A stretch of DNA of 64,000 nucleotides, from positions 37,190,426 through 37,254,425 of the forward strand of contig CP136064.1 of assembly GCA_032622095.1 (NCBI GenBank), given 5' to 3'. Under the pieces are notes generated by a model. It was not told the origin of the DNA, did not search any database, and saw only the letters and a list, made by a program, of their open reading frames with translations. Shown here one piece after another: positions 46,811 to 57,888 of the stretch; position 1 is the stretch's first letter; every line of letters starts with the position of its first letter. The stretch is from Siphonodentalium dalli (taxonomy: Eukaryota; Mollusca; Scaphopoda; Gadilida; Siphonodentaliidae). Both the position numbers and the translations under genes were made by a program.

Positions 46811-47311
46811 ACAGATTAAACACGGAGTTATGTCCGAGACAAAAACAGATTTCTTCGGAGAAGATACCGATGACCTAGAATCTGATATCGTTCCCCGTTC
46901 ATCTTCATCTGAATCTAGAACCGCTTCGATGATAATGTCGTCGGTAGTAGAACGGTATTCGGTCTTAAGAAAGCTGCGCGATGTGTCAACGAGATGGACA
47001 CATTCAAAAGTATGATGAAACGCGTCACCAATGATGCGAAAGGAGAAGAGAGCATGTCGGGAGATGAGAACATGTCGGGAAAAGAGGCTACCATCGACAC
47101 AGAGTTTGCTCTCTTTCTCAAAAGTTATAGACGATTAATAGAATACCAGTATCGATTGAAAACATCACCCATACATAACATGATCATGAAGAAAATGGTC
47201 AAACTGACCAAACACGGATATAATAATGAATGGGCTGCAGATGAAGCGATGAGAAAATTCAAGAAACTCTTAGAAATAAATCTAACGGTCGAAGATTCAG
47301 ACAATGATTAA
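46749..47311 (+). pseudogene. Polinton gene B, C2H2 zinc-finger protein, frameshifted (right copy)
   Basis: The ATG at 46749 starts the same C2H2 finger as the left copy. A 13-nt deletion near 46926 (in the acidic Ser/Asp run) throws the frame off, and it runs out at 47015. The downstream half is open in another frame from 46994 to 47311 and ends in the same acidic tail. It does not share the 1-nt lesion of the left copy. An AATAAA follows the stop. Confidence 0.65.
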
Positions 47312-47632
47312 ATTTCAATAAACTTCATCAACATGTTATTCTCGTCTTCGTTATATATCTATAAGTGGGGAGGGGGATTGTAGAGTGAGAAACGATACAT
47401 AAATGGTACATTAAGAACCCTAAAATTTGAAGTTTAAATATTGTTCTGTGTTATTTTAACTTTCACCCACTGTATGTGTATTGTGTTTCTTTAACATGCA
47501 TTCAAAATGCGTGCCGTGTGTCCCTTTAGAGCGCATTGTGCTCCTTTAATATTCACACACCAATATTACATAACGTCCCTTACCTCGTGTCACTTTAACA
47601 TTCCACACTGTGCGTGCATTATCTCCCTTTAA

Positions 47633-48725
47633 TTATGTGATAGCGTTGGTACATAGAAGACTGTATAACACTATGCATATGTCTGTATATGTTGTCAGAT
47701 CGTGAGTGTATTGTCCACCATTATATTGAATTTTTTGAAGTTTTTGAAGTTTTTGAAGTTTTTGAAAAATTTTGAAATTTTTGAAATTTTTGAAGTTTTT
47801 GAAATTTTTGAAGTTTTATAAATTTTTGAAATTTTTGAAATTTTTGAAATGTTTGAAAGTTTTTGAAATATTTGAAATTTTTGAAGTTTTTGAAGTTTTT
47901 GAAATTTTGGAAGTTTTGGAAGTTTTTGAATTTTTTTGGACACGACCATATCGAAAATATACTTACCCATCTCCATTAATTCTTCCAATAATTCGCGATC
48001 AGGTTGAGGCGGGGTCCTCGACCCCTTTTTTAGCAACGATTTTTAAAATAACCGACTGACGACGTCATCTTCATTATATTGTTCTCCACATACATGTTGG
48101 TCATTTCCAACCATAAATTGCCACAACCATGTTATGCCTAAGCATAAATATTTGAATTTATTACATGATCCTACCCTTATTCCATTCAATAAACCCATTC
48201 TATAAATTGTGATATTAAACGTTCGTTTAATAACAGGAAATAGTGCCAGGTGACCTTTGACTTCCGGTTTGTCGACCTGTTAACATTCCGTACGCTACGT
48301 CTCAAAATACTATGGCTTCCAATATTTTTCCAACAAAATATTACGAATGAAGAGTTTGAAAAGTTATGTCATTAAATATACGCCATTAAATGCGTTAAAA
48401 AGTCTGTATTTATCTGGGACTATTTCGTTACGCGGCAAACAACGAATAGTTACGTGAAACGTTATCGCATGCCTTATAGAAGCCGACGTTAATTTCGCGT
48501 CACATTTGTCGATTTAAGTTTGTTTTGTCGATGTTTTGGATCATGTAATAAATAGAATCTACAACTCGTCCCCAGTTTATAGCGGAAATTACAAAACTCG
48601 TCCAGTAAATTAGGTCTGGACCTCGCCAAAGGCTCTGTCCAGACCTAATTTACTGGACTCGTTTTGTAAATTCCGCTATAAACTGGGGACGAGTTGTAGA
48701 TCCTCTATATATTTTCCATCATCAT
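47633..48725 (-). pseudogene. Polinton gene A, broken by an insertion (right copy)
   Basis: Start codon region at 48725, then after five to six codons a roughly 550-bp insertion (48158-48706). Gene A sequence resumes at 48157, with a frame change near 48045 (different T/A run) before the FQKL/FKN repeat region (47725-47940), which also has different repeat numbers from the left copy. No product expected. Confidence 0.75.
48158..48706. mobile_element. Two small fold-back elements inserted in gene A (right arm)
   Basis: The first has TTACATGATCC (48161) and GGATCATGTAA (48539-48549) ends. The second, 48557-48701, is a nearly perfect hairpin (CTACAACTCGTCCCCAG... and complement, with CAGTAAATTAGGTCTGGAC near the tip). 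Both are absent from the left arm, so they arrived after the palindrome formed. Confidence 0.8.
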
Positions 48726-49268
48726 GTGTATCGTGCGGTAGAATATTATTTTTACAATATATATTTTTTGTCGAGAATATATACCTAAAATCAAATGTAA
48801 ACAGCTGTACACATATAATTGGTATATAAACTAGTTAACCTATTTCTAAACATCGATTAATAAAATTAACAAAACAGAGTTTCATGAAAAAAAAATTAAA
48901 ATTTGTATTAAATTAACAAACAAATAGTTGGCCACAAAATACAAGATGTATGTGTGTCTGAATCTTTACGCAAATAATTTGGTTAAGCCGTCTTATTATT
49001 CGGTTGCTGCAATAGGCGGCCGAGATTACAAAACAACTTCACACGATGACTTGTTAGTCAACAATATACACACATGACGCTCATACTGCTCTATGAATTG
49101 GTTTTATTTGTACACGGCCACAAAGCAATGTGAACCTCAAATATCGTAAATATACTTACGCCCAATTTTATCAACCATTCTCAAATATATAGTACTATAG
49201 TACTAACATACTCAAAATACACTTACGCCCAATTTTACGATTGAAGTCAACGCGTTGCACTATCTTCT

Positions 49269-49274
49269 TATGGG
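49269..49274. repeat. Polinton target-site duplication, right copy (TATGGG)
   Basis: Directly follows the terminus GCACTATCTTCT; identical to 5621-5626. Confidence 0.9.
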
Positions 49275-49315
49275 GTGTGACGATATGAGACGTATTATCA
49301 GTAAGGGCGTGACTA
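49275..49315 (+). repeat. Satellite remnant right of the Polinton
   Basis: GTGTGACGATATGAGACGTATTATCAGTAAGG matches the degraded satellite unit. The array ends here, so the element entered at or near its edge. Confidence 0.8.
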
Positions 49316-49724
49316 CAGGGTTCGGCATACTTTCATATTAATTTGGTTGGGTAATTGAAACTATGCTCTCAACAATGCATTATAAAGCAACTAAAATAAC
49401 TGTCGTATCCCCACACAAACTGTGCACAAATGGTCATATCCTTACTAAATTGTGAACGTTTAATATCGGCGAACACTTACCTCCGCGTCCGGGAGTCCCC
49501 AAGTCATTGACAAGTTATAGACACAATCTTAACTCCACGTTACTGGACATAGATATATATGAAACAACAAAAAGTCATTTTTGGTGATATTCATTTTTTT
49601 TATTAGTGAGTTAAATGTTCAAGACTGATGATGAGGGATAAGAATTGTCATGATGATGTAGCACATGACTTTTCAAGATCCTCCAAGATCTGACAAGGGT
49701 ACATCTGCCCAATAGAGACGATTT

Positions 49725-49731
<7 letters not shown>

Positions 49732-49784
<53 letters not shown>

Positions 49785-49786
49785 AT
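49732..49786. repeat. TA/TG microsatellite
   Basis: About 17 TA followed by about 9 TG dinucleotides. Confidence 0.95.
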
Positions 49787-49799
49787 AAGTATATTGATT

Positions 49800-50420
49800 C
49801 AACGGATTCAGTGGTTTTGTTCATTAGTCTATCAAATTTGCGGGGAAACATGGCTAGCAGCAGTACACCCTGCCAAATTTCAAATTTGAATCAATTGGCG
49901 CACCCTGCAGTCGATATTTATTGGAGAACTGTTTTTCATGTGGATATTTTGTGTCACCACTAGATGGGAGCCATATTGTTTTCTCAAAATTTCCTTGTGA
50001 AAACATCACTGCCAGCGGTGATCTTGAGTTTTACTATTTTATGGCTAAATAATTTGGTTGATCCTACAGACGACATCCATTGTCCGATCGTCACCAGATT
50101 CCACAATGATCTTCTGGATAACCAGGATGAGAGTAATCTATTTTTTCCGAATTTCGTTAAAAACATGACCACAGACATCAATTTTGTATCTTACTCTTTG
50201 TATGACTGAATTCTTTAGCACCTCTACAGACCACATCCCTCATCTGACAGTCATCAAACTTCATATTGATCTTCGGGGTGACCGCTAGATGGGAGCTATC
50301 GAATGATTTGAATTTCTTTAGAAAACATGGTCGCCAGTAGCCATCTTCTATTTTGCTTTTTATATACATGTATATCTCTTCGTGCGGATAGCCATTATTA
50401 CTTGGGTAGTTCAACTTTCC
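49800..50420 (+). repeat. Two degenerate tandem repeats of about 330 bp
   Basis: CACCACTAGATGGGAGCCAT (about 49956) recurs as GACCGCTAGATGGGAGCTAT (about 50280). GAAAACATCACTGCCAGCGG recurs as GAAAACATGGTCGCCAGTAG, and CCGATCGTCACCAGATTCC as TGACAGTCATCAAACTTC. The short ORFs here are not convincing genes. Confidence 0.5.
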
Positions 50421-50679
50421 ACATTCCTGTCATCATTTGAAATATAAAAAATTACCTGATACATGTAGTCCAATGAAAATTAACAAGCGTCCATAAATTA
50501 AATTTACCTATGATCCTATTATTCCTCACAATCACATGCACCTTCAAAATTTTGTTTCGTCGTATCTAATTTTTAATGACCCCTATGGTAATATTGATAT
50601 AGATACATTTGTCAAACTTTTCTTTGTACAATATACAGGCTTAAAGTTTGTAACTAAATCTAGAAATATATAATACTAG

Positions 50680-51060
50680 CTGATGTACTCGACTTCGTTC
50701 GGGCTATTTGGGGATTTCTTTGTGATCGCCTTCATCTGGGCAGTACCCGGTATATACAGCATCTGGACAAACTATTTTTCAATTGGTTCAGAAACATGCC
50801 TATATCAGCACGTTCGATGACATGGTCGCACGTGAAATTGGACCCGTCCATATTGCTCCCGGGATCGAAGTAGTGCTACACACAAATTTTAGTCGGATCG
50901 GTCAAGGTCCAGAAACATGCCTATGAGCGAGGTCAGGTTGACACGTTAAATACCAAATCCGAGTCGGATCGGTCGAGCAGTGTTCGAGTCTATAACACAT
51001 ACACACATGCATTCATACACACATACATACAGACAGATATTCCAAAATTTATAATCAATA
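50680..51060 (+). mobile_element. Likely 3' tail of a non-LTR retroposon
   Basis: GATCGGTCAAGGTCCAGAAACATGCCTA appears in two related versions, followed by GAGTCGGATCGGTCGAGCAG and ACACATACACACATGCATTCATACACAC. Such a text with an ACACATAC-rich tail resembles 3' ends of RTE-type retroposons; this is a resemblance only. Confidence 0.4.
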
Positions 51061-51969
51061 GCTACAAGAATTCTATGATAAATAGTTCACGGGCGACCTG
51101 ATGCATGCATCTTAGTTTTCTTGTTATATATTACATTCGAAGAGAATGAAGTGGTGTACACGTATATTTGATGACATGATTTTGGTTTTCCGTGCATCCC
51201 GTCGACCACGCATTCATGCATATCACAGTCGTGTTTTATCGGATATCAATGAGATTAGGATTACAAAAGAGTGTGCTATACATGTTGTTCGTATATTCAT
51301 TATGGAGTTATCGTTTTCAGTTTCACGGAAAATATGGTACGGCACATATAACATGTGATATGTTAATTTCCCTTGTTTGTGTTTGCCTGTAAACCCCCAT
51401 CCCTGTGCAGCACGAGAATTTCTCCTCAAGTTTATTCAGTATGCGTTGAGGGCATTGCACAAAATATATTGTATGATGCATTTTATTTTGTTTTAATCTT
51501 TAGATTCAGAAATATGCAAAATCGTCCCAGATGTTTCTCAACCATATACCAAGTACTTAAATGTGATCACCTTCGAGCACCATATGATGCCATTGAATAG
51601 CTTAATACGTGGGTTTATCTGACAAAGAGTTAGCGCTTATACGCGCCAGATTGAATAATGATTGGCCACGCTGCTTATCAGTGAAACGAGGAATCGGATG
51701 CGTAACGTGCTATTGAATTATCTCGGGTTGGTCCAGAAAAACGGTGAGTAAATGCCTTTAAAACTTATCTAGCTATAGTTTAGAGTGTGTAGTGCTTTGT
51801 GACTATATTATTCGTAATCGGTTGGTGCTTAATTTATGTCAACGTGTCCACATTAATATATATAGAGTTGGGGGAGAATCGTGAAATTGCACGCAAGTTG
51901 ATCCAAAAGTATTGTTATTATTGTCAAATGTGAACAAATCGCGACAACAAGGTGCTGCCGATCCCGGCC
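51061..51969. other. No gene seen
   Basis: AT-rich spacer. The short ORFs on both strands show no recognisable motif. Confidence 0.4.
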
Positions 51970-51973
51970 ATAA

Positions 51974-52428
51974 CCCTTTACCCAACAGAACGGCCCTGTG
52001 CCAATGCATTCTCTTATATATGCGAGTCGACCATAGGTCGCCTCGCATATATAAGAGAATGCATTGGCTTAACACATATTAAAAATGATAAAATTGTCAA
52101 AGAATGTAGAAAAATATTATAAAAATTGTTAAAAAATGTAAGAAAAAATTATAAAATTGTTAAAGAATGTAAGAAAAATGGTAAAAAGTGTTAAAAAAGA
52201 ATTTTTTTAGGCCAATGCATTCTCTTATATATGCGAGGCGACCTATGGTCGACTCGCATATATAAGAGAATGCATTGACACAGGGCATAACTGTAACCAT
52301 CACAATGTGGTCAATGAACCGGTCCCAATGATATCCACATTTGTATGGTGTTATTGAGACAGACCGAAGATATGTTAGGCGGTTGAAGCTTTATTTGGGC
52401 GTTTTTGGCCGCTTTGTTTGGTAAAGGG
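51974..52428. mobile_element. piggyBac-like MITE with two internal hairpins (copy 1)
   Basis: The ends are CCCTTTACCCAACA and GTTTGGTAAAGGG, flanked by ATAA (left) and TTAA (right), fitting piggyBac-type TTAA targeting with one changed base. Inside are two near-identical 66-bp hairpins (CCAATGCATTCTCTTATATATGCGAG + complement) at about 52001-52069 and 52212-52277, separated by an A/T-rich linker. A second copy is at about 59690-60050. Confidence 0.75.
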
Positions 52429-52729
52429 TTAAAATATCAGCAATACAACCACCACCAAGCAACCAGTTTCCAGCAACCTGAAGAGCTGTTGAGGCATTAA
52501 CATGCCGCAACACCTCTGTAATTGATACTACTATTTTCTCGATAGTAGCACTTCATTTAGTAAGTCAATTTGAAGTACTCCAATTCAACCATCTATTGTC
52601 AGATATACACTCACCCATTGTTTTTGATATCAATTGCCAGCAGCCTACACGTGTACACCAAGTCGTGAATAATAATGATACTATGTCTGTAAATAATACT
52701 TACATAAGAAAATGGGACCAAAATCAATG

Positions 52730-53469
52730 TTAGGATTTCCTAGCAAACATTGATTATGATAACCTTTGTAAAATTAGCAGTACTCTGGACCCATATAGTT
52801 CATCTACATGTACGACAGCAAGCCCTGGTCAGATTAACTCGATAGTTCGTAATATAGCTGGCATATTAGTTACTGCAGCTAAAGTCGCTCTCGGAACACG
52901 TTCTCACGAAGTTAAGATGGAACCAGCTTCGAAAAACAAGCCATGGTTCAATAATACGTAAATCACACCGGAAAGTATCTCGTGCTTATAATTCGCGCCT
53001 AGATTATTACTCAAAAATTGAAATTAGACGCGCATATAAACTCGAGATGGACAAAGCACAAAGATTTAATATCACGCGAAATGTCCCAAAATGACACGTC
53101 GTAATCCTAGAGAATTTTGGAGAAAACTTAGATACCCCACCCATAGCCCCAAACGAAGCGTTGACATAGATGTTCTAGCTGACCACTTCCGAATGCTCAA
53201 CTCCACCTCACATGAAGACGACCTCTCCATAAGTAGATTTATTTCTAACAATTTCCAGAAAAATACGGAAATCAATATGCCCACCACGTGCGAAGAGATC
53301 ACACAAGCCATAAACAGTTGGAAAAATAGTAAGAATATCAGGCCATGGCTTAATATTTAATGAATACATAAAACATTCAGCGTATACTATAATACTATAT
53401 ACTATAAACTATGTAATGTTATTTTAGACACTGGATTTATTCCTGAAAAATGGGTACTGGGAACGATTA
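52730..53469 (+). pseudogene. LINE ORF2 fragment upstream of the BEL insertion
   Basis: Frames along this stretch show the pre-RT region of a non-LTR retrotransposon: a KPWFNN motif near 52935, then NPREFWRKLR (about 53105), DVLADHF, and CNVILDTGFIPEKWVLGTI just before the BEL element. Frameshifts and stops interrupt it. The sequence continues at 62331 after the BEL element. CR1/Jockey/I-type clades have this layout; I cannot choose. Confidence 0.7.
53465..53469. repeat. BEL target-site duplication, left copy (GATTA)
   Basis: GATTA precedes the left LTR and GATTA (62331-62335) follows the right LTR. Confidence 0.88.
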
Positions 53470-53616
53470 TGTTAGGAACTATTATCGCGACCAACATTAT
53501 TATTTGTTCATCGCCCAACAGAGGCGTTTTTGTGGAAAACCACCTCTTTTCAACTGAATTAAATTCTCCGAAATTAACGAAATCACAAATCGATTTATTG
53601 TAACTAAACCTCTACA
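53470..53616 (+). repeat. 5' LTR of the BEL element
   Basis: TGTTAGGAACTATTATCGCGACC... to CTCTACA. Matches 62185-62330 with about a dozen differences, so the element is not young. Confidence 0.85.
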
Positions 53617-53636
53617 TTTGGTCCAATCGAACCGGA
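53617..53636 (+). promoter_or_regulatory. Putative primer-binding site
   Basis: TTTGGTCCAATCGAACCGG directly after the LTR, with the TGG start of a tRNA 3' end complement two bases in. The tRNA is not identified. Confidence 0.5.
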
Positions 53637-53639
53637 ATT

Positions 53640-53880
53640 ATGGCAGAAAAACAAAAACGAGTACGAAAGACATATAGAGGGCAAGCAACAAAGCTTTATC
53701 GCCAATTGGAATCCGCCATAGACGCAAAAAATACGCTCGAAGGTACGCTTGTATTGGCAAATTTACGGAAGAAAGTCACGTTGCTAGAACAGATAGACCG
53801 CGAAATCATAGCGAACATTAAAGACGACGACGACGAACTGTATAATGTGATTGTTGAAGGCGATGACTATCTGAACTTTT
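53640..53880 (+). pseudogene. BEL gag, N-terminal part
   Basis: ATG at 53640, about 80 codons: a basic N-terminus (KQKRVRKTYRGQATKLYRQLE) and helical charged segments ending in DDDDELYNVIVEGDDYL, typical of the N-terminal coiled region of BEL gag. It is cut at about 53880 by a reverse-strand retroposon beginning with a T-run. Gag resumes after 56122. Confidence 0.75.
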
Positions 53881-54100
53881 TTTTTTTAGGATAGGATATT
53901 TTATTTAAATATACACATTAATGCATGATACATTTGACAAATATTACATTGTATATTCGAGGGGGTGGCATAGTCAGGCTAGACTGTCTTACTGCCGCCC
54001 CCTTTAGAGAGCATGGATTCACCTAGTTCCAGGGAAACTCAAAAGATTTACATTCTTTTGAGTTTCAGATCTCGTCAGTAGTGACCAGATCTGGTGCTCA
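53876..54100 (-). mobile_element. Short retroposon, reverse strand
   Basis: It starts with a T-run (poly(A) on the minus strand). Reading minus-strand the sequence is about 225 bp with a CTCAAAAGAATG..CTTTTGAG hairpin and a tail of AAATAAAATATCC then A9+. Insertion with a poly(A) tail implies target-primed retroposition; SINE or LINE 3' end cannot be decided. Confidence 0.6.
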
Positions 54101-54102
54101 TA

Positions 54103-56120
54103 CCTTTTCTAATTACTGGCGACAAAGGACTCCTGGTGGCAGACTCTGCTTGGTTCTCTTCTTATGGTGACAATAAAGACAAGATTCGACCAAAAGTCCC
54201 GAAATCCGCACCTTCATGAGCTAAAATAAAGACATTTGTCATTTGTGCAAAAAATAATTGTTGTTTGTTTCATTAAAATCATTTCCTGTTTACAAATGCG
54301 CAGTGGCGTGGTTTCATAATGGTTAATAAAACGTGTACTCCGCCCCCGAAACCGACCTGGGGGAAATGTATAAACGGAAGATATATGAAAAAAAAAAAAT
54401 CTTTTGCTAAATTATATGCTACTTTGCCAATTTATTACATATGTTATAAAAATATTACGCAAAAAATTACTAACATACTATATAATAGCATTTTTGCTTC
54501 GAAAATAATCTATTTAGCCGGAATGAGAAAAGTGTAGCTGAGTTGCTTTATTATCCAATTCTACTAAATGTTGTATAATACTTTTAACAAGTTGTAGAAA
54601 TATATTGGTGATATGAAGTAATTGTTTTATTCAGAGAAGCATATTCAGTTCTCACATTTGTCGTGGTGTCAAAAAATATCATCTATAGGCCTACTCCGGC
54701 GCCGACTCGGGAAATTGTGTAGCCTACTCGGAAGATATATGATACAATTGCATCACTATTCGTATATACTTTATTATTTCAATAAACTGTAAGTCAACAA
54801 AGTCATAGTTATAACAATGTTAACTTCATTTAAACGATACAAATTATTCTCCTATTACAATAAATTGTAGCCTACATCCAATAACACGGACGACCAGAGG
54901 ATGGTGCTTGCAGCTGTTAGTGCAGGGGAAAAATCAGGACAACGCAAAATATAACAAAACGGCTTGCACGAAGTCTGCTGGTCACACGCCCAGATAAAGG
55001 ACGAGGATAGTTAAAATGAACACTGAATAGACACCGACTGAAAAACTCCGACGTGGCTGCATGCTGCGTCGGAGCAGGAGTACCGTACACTTTTTAATGT
55101 TAGTCACAGTAGTGAAACAAACGATCTTTATTTATACGATATATATCATGCAGGAATAGACTAACACGGAATGCTCTTTTCCAAAGCAAATTTTTTTAGC
55201 TGTAAAATGTTCTCACATTACCGAAAACAACGCTAATTATACTAACATAGTTAGTAATACTTTAGTGATAATATGGCCATATTAATGTTGATAAATAGGC
55301 CTAATTAACATGCAAGTTTTGAGAAATTTTTACCATACAGTTGACAGTGGTTACCATTATTCTGTTGCAGTAAATCGATTCTGATAACTAAAGCTTATTT
55401 TGAAGAAATGTTGTTGTTGTTGTTGTTGTATATACGCAATACGAAAGCAAACATTATGCGCGTTAGAATGCAAACACTGCTCGCGCAGAGCTATCAACGC
55501 GCACCGGTGTGATTATGACATTTTTTGACACCACAACAAATGTGAGAACTCATTAAGCTTCTCCGAATAAAACAATTACTTAATATCACCAATATATTTC
55601 TACAACTTGTTAAACGTATTATACAACATTTAGTAGAATTGGATAATAAAGCAACTCAGCTACACTTTTTCTCATTCCGGCTAAATAGTGTATTTTCGAA
55701 GCAAAAATGCTATTAAAAAGTATGTTAGTAATTTTTGTCCGTAATAGTTTTATTACATATATAATAAATTGGCAAAGTAGCATATAATTTAGCAAAAGAT
55801 TTTTGTTTTTTCATTTTCTTCCGTTTATACATTTTCCCCAGGTCGGTTTCGGGGGCGGAGTACACGTTTTATTAACCATTATGAAACCATGCCACTGCGC
55901 ATGACAGACCTGTGCTTATTTGTAAATTGTAAACAGGAAATGATTTTAATGAAACAGACAACAATTATTTTTTGCACAAATGACAAATGTCTTTATTTTA
56001 GCTCATGAAGGTGCGGATTTCGGAACTTTTGGTCGAATCTTGTCTTTATTGTCACCATAAGAAGAGAACCAAGCAGAATCTGCCACCAGGAGTCCTTTAT
56101 CGCCTGTAAATAGAAAACGC
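54103..56120. mobile_element. 2-kb fold-back transposon with about 540-bp inverted repeats
   Basis: TTTTCTAATTACTGGCGAC and AAAGGACTCCTGGTGGCAGA at the left are mirrored at the right end (56060-56120). The arms stay highly similar for about 540 bp, including a CGTGTACTCCGCCCCCGAA block. The unpaired 0.9-kb centre holds no recognisable gene. It is nested in the BEL gag next to the retroposon. Confidence 0.8.
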
Positions 56121-56162
56121 TTCAGATAGAAAATGATAGTGGCTGATCAGAGTCTCAATACA

Positions 56163-57233
56163 GATGTATATCATGTATTGTGACTCAACAGGGTCTAGGA
56201 TTCACCCGAACACCAACGTGAGGCATCAGGAAAGAAGAACGAAGCATGTGCTATGGTTGCGCTCCCTAAAATATCTATACCAACATCCAGTGGAGAAATT
56301 ATGGAGTGGCCAACGTTCTGGGGAATGTTCTCGTGTGCGATACATGACGCCAAGCATGTAGGCAAAATTAAAAAATTTACATATTTAAAAAGTTTCCTGG
56401 TTGGTGAGGCTAAAATGGCGATTGATGGGTTACCCCTAACAGATTCAAATTATGAGAAGGCGGTCGAACTGCTCCGAGTGCGATATGGACAAACACACAA
56501 TATTGTACAAGCGCACATCAAGTTCCTGATAAATTTGGACAAACCAAAGGCAGAAGACTTGCACTCTCTGAGGAAGTTTTCAGACGCAATCGAAAGTGGA
56601 GTACGCACCTTAGAATATCTAGTGAAATCCCCCGAATCTTACAAAACGATATTAGTGCCAATTCTGTGGGAGAAACTGCCTTCAAGCCTACTGAAAAATA
56701 TAGCCAGAGGGCATGGGAACAAGGAATGGGAACTTGATGATTTACGGGAAGCATTGATTGAGGAAATAAATATATTGGACTCTTGTGTTTCGCTATCGAG
56801 GTCATCGTGTGAGGACTCATTCGATGGTACGATCACATCACTTCACACCTCTGTTAAATCCACGAGTGCAGTTCAGCCATCATCAGCGGCAACGGCAACA
56901 ATGCGTGGCTGTATTTACTGCGCTGGACAACATTTCCCATCAGACTGCTCGCAATATAAAACCAGGGTATCTAGACTTGACTATGTAAATAAATCAAATC
57001 TATGTTTCAACTGCCTTGGCAGCAATAACAGAGTTACACAGTGCAGGTCAGCAAGGCGCTGCCTATTTTGCAAGCGTAAACACCACATAAGTTTATGTGA
57101 AGCACATGCACAGACACCTGATGGTCTTGACAGCCAGCCAGTCCTTCCGCGCACAATTATGAACATCAGAATAAAGCAGCGAAATCGGATAGTAACAAGA
57201 GTAACATTGCTACACAGAATGATGTTGTTGTAA
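56163..57233 (+). pseudogene. BEL gag, main part (DUF1759 and zinc knuckles)
   Basis: The open frame runs to 57233, with internal methionine at 56253 (MVALPKISIPTSSGEIMEWPTFW). The DUF1759-type capsid domain follows (FTYLKSFLVGEAK..I.GL, Y..A...L..RYG). At about residues 215-285 lie three zinc knuckles: CIYCAGQHFPSDC, CFNCLGSNNRVTQC (third ligand changed) and CLFCKRKHHISLC. A frameshift near 57180 separates it from protease. It lost its N-terminus to the insertions. Confidence 0.85.
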
Positions 57234-57440
57234 CAATAGTTTCGAGTAACGAGACAATACCACAGATCAGCCCATATGTGTTATTAAAAACAGCAGTTGC
57301 TGATGCGATCAGTGACAAACAGGACATTAAAGGGAATATCCATATTTTGTTCGACGACGGATCACATCGGTCATTTGTATCTCAAGCTCTGGTGTCCGAG
57401 CTCAGCCTCCAAACAGTTAAAGGCACGTGAGGCCTTAGTT
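57234..57440 (+). pseudogene. BEL protease start (DUF1758)
   Basis: In the second frame SSNETIPQISPYVLLKTAVA leads to ILFDDGSHRSFVS, the aspartic protease active-site region of BEL elements (FDDGSQRS type). It is cut at about 57435. Confidence 0.75.
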
Positions 57441-57888
57441 GTCGAAAATATTCATATTTGTTCTGATCACCGTAAACAGAAAAACATTAAAACGCACACA
57501 ATTTCGTTCATATATACCATGACCATCGCGTAAACAGCATGTTATCATAAAGACCTACTATATTTTACCTAAGCAAGAGCCTCTGATTGTGTTACAGAAG
57601 ACAGCACAATGCTACTGGCTAATCACACACAAATGGCATAAACGCTCTTTATTAGTTCCATATCAGGAATTCACCAACACAGAACGCTCTTTATGTTTAC
57701 TATCATAATATAAAGAAACACCAGAAAAGTAACTTTTTATGCTTATGTTCACATAACAATGGTCGAACATTTGACATTAAAATACTGTTTATGCGATATT
57801 TCTTATTTGTATACGGACAAAGTCTGTCTACATTTTGATGTTCTTTCTGTTTGTGGCGGTTTTTGACGGGTGGAAATATTTTCACAGG
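57440..57888. mobile_element. Insertion between protease halves
   Basis: GAAAATATTCATATTTGTT...AAACAGAAAAACATTAAAA at the left resembles the reverse complement of the right end (AAATATTTTCACAGG, GATGTTCTTTCTGTTTG). A degenerate MITE about 450 bp long. No ORF of interest. Confidence 0.5.

Larger units (their letters stand above)
5627..49268. mobile_element. Palindromic Maverick/Polinton-type element, interrupted by a 34-kb insertion
   Basis: The ends are AGAAGATAGTGCAAC and its reverse complement, flanked by the 6-bp duplication TATGGG. Removing the insertion 12065-46118 leaves about 9.6 kb that is one inverted repeat. Left arm 5627-10248 matches right arm 10250-12064 plus 46119-49268, with the axis at about 10249. 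Each arm holds the same genes in mirror order: lysine-rich repeat protein, C2H2 protein, three small proteins, a membrane-segment protein, a Bcl-2-like protein and an 86-aa basic ORF. Polintons normally span 15-20 kb and encode PolB, integrase, FtsK-like ATPase, protease and capsid proteins. None is visible, so this is a non-autonomous derivative. Assignment rests on terminus, duplication length and accessory gene style; family membership is inference. Confidence 0.82.
46119..49268 (-). repeat. Right arm of the Polinton palindrome, outer part
   Basis: Mirror of about 8193 down to 5627. It resumes with TAGCGACGATTC after the insertion and ends GCACTATCTTCT before TATGGG. It carries genes D, C, B and A in mirror order plus one extra insertion (48158-48706). 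The outer 49% of the arm beyond gene A (about 48726-49268) is non-coding terminal repeat. Confidence 0.93.

Noticed and set aside
5627-49268. Complete autonomous Polinton with hidden PolB, integrase or capsid genes
   Set aside because: All six frames of both arms were scanned and neither DNA polymerase nor integrase motifs appear; the 34-kb piece has its own ends and contains other genes.
52001-52277. Hairpins as microRNA genes
   Set aside because: They occur in pairs in each MITE copy and are perfect inverted repeats, a MITE feature; no expression evidence is available.
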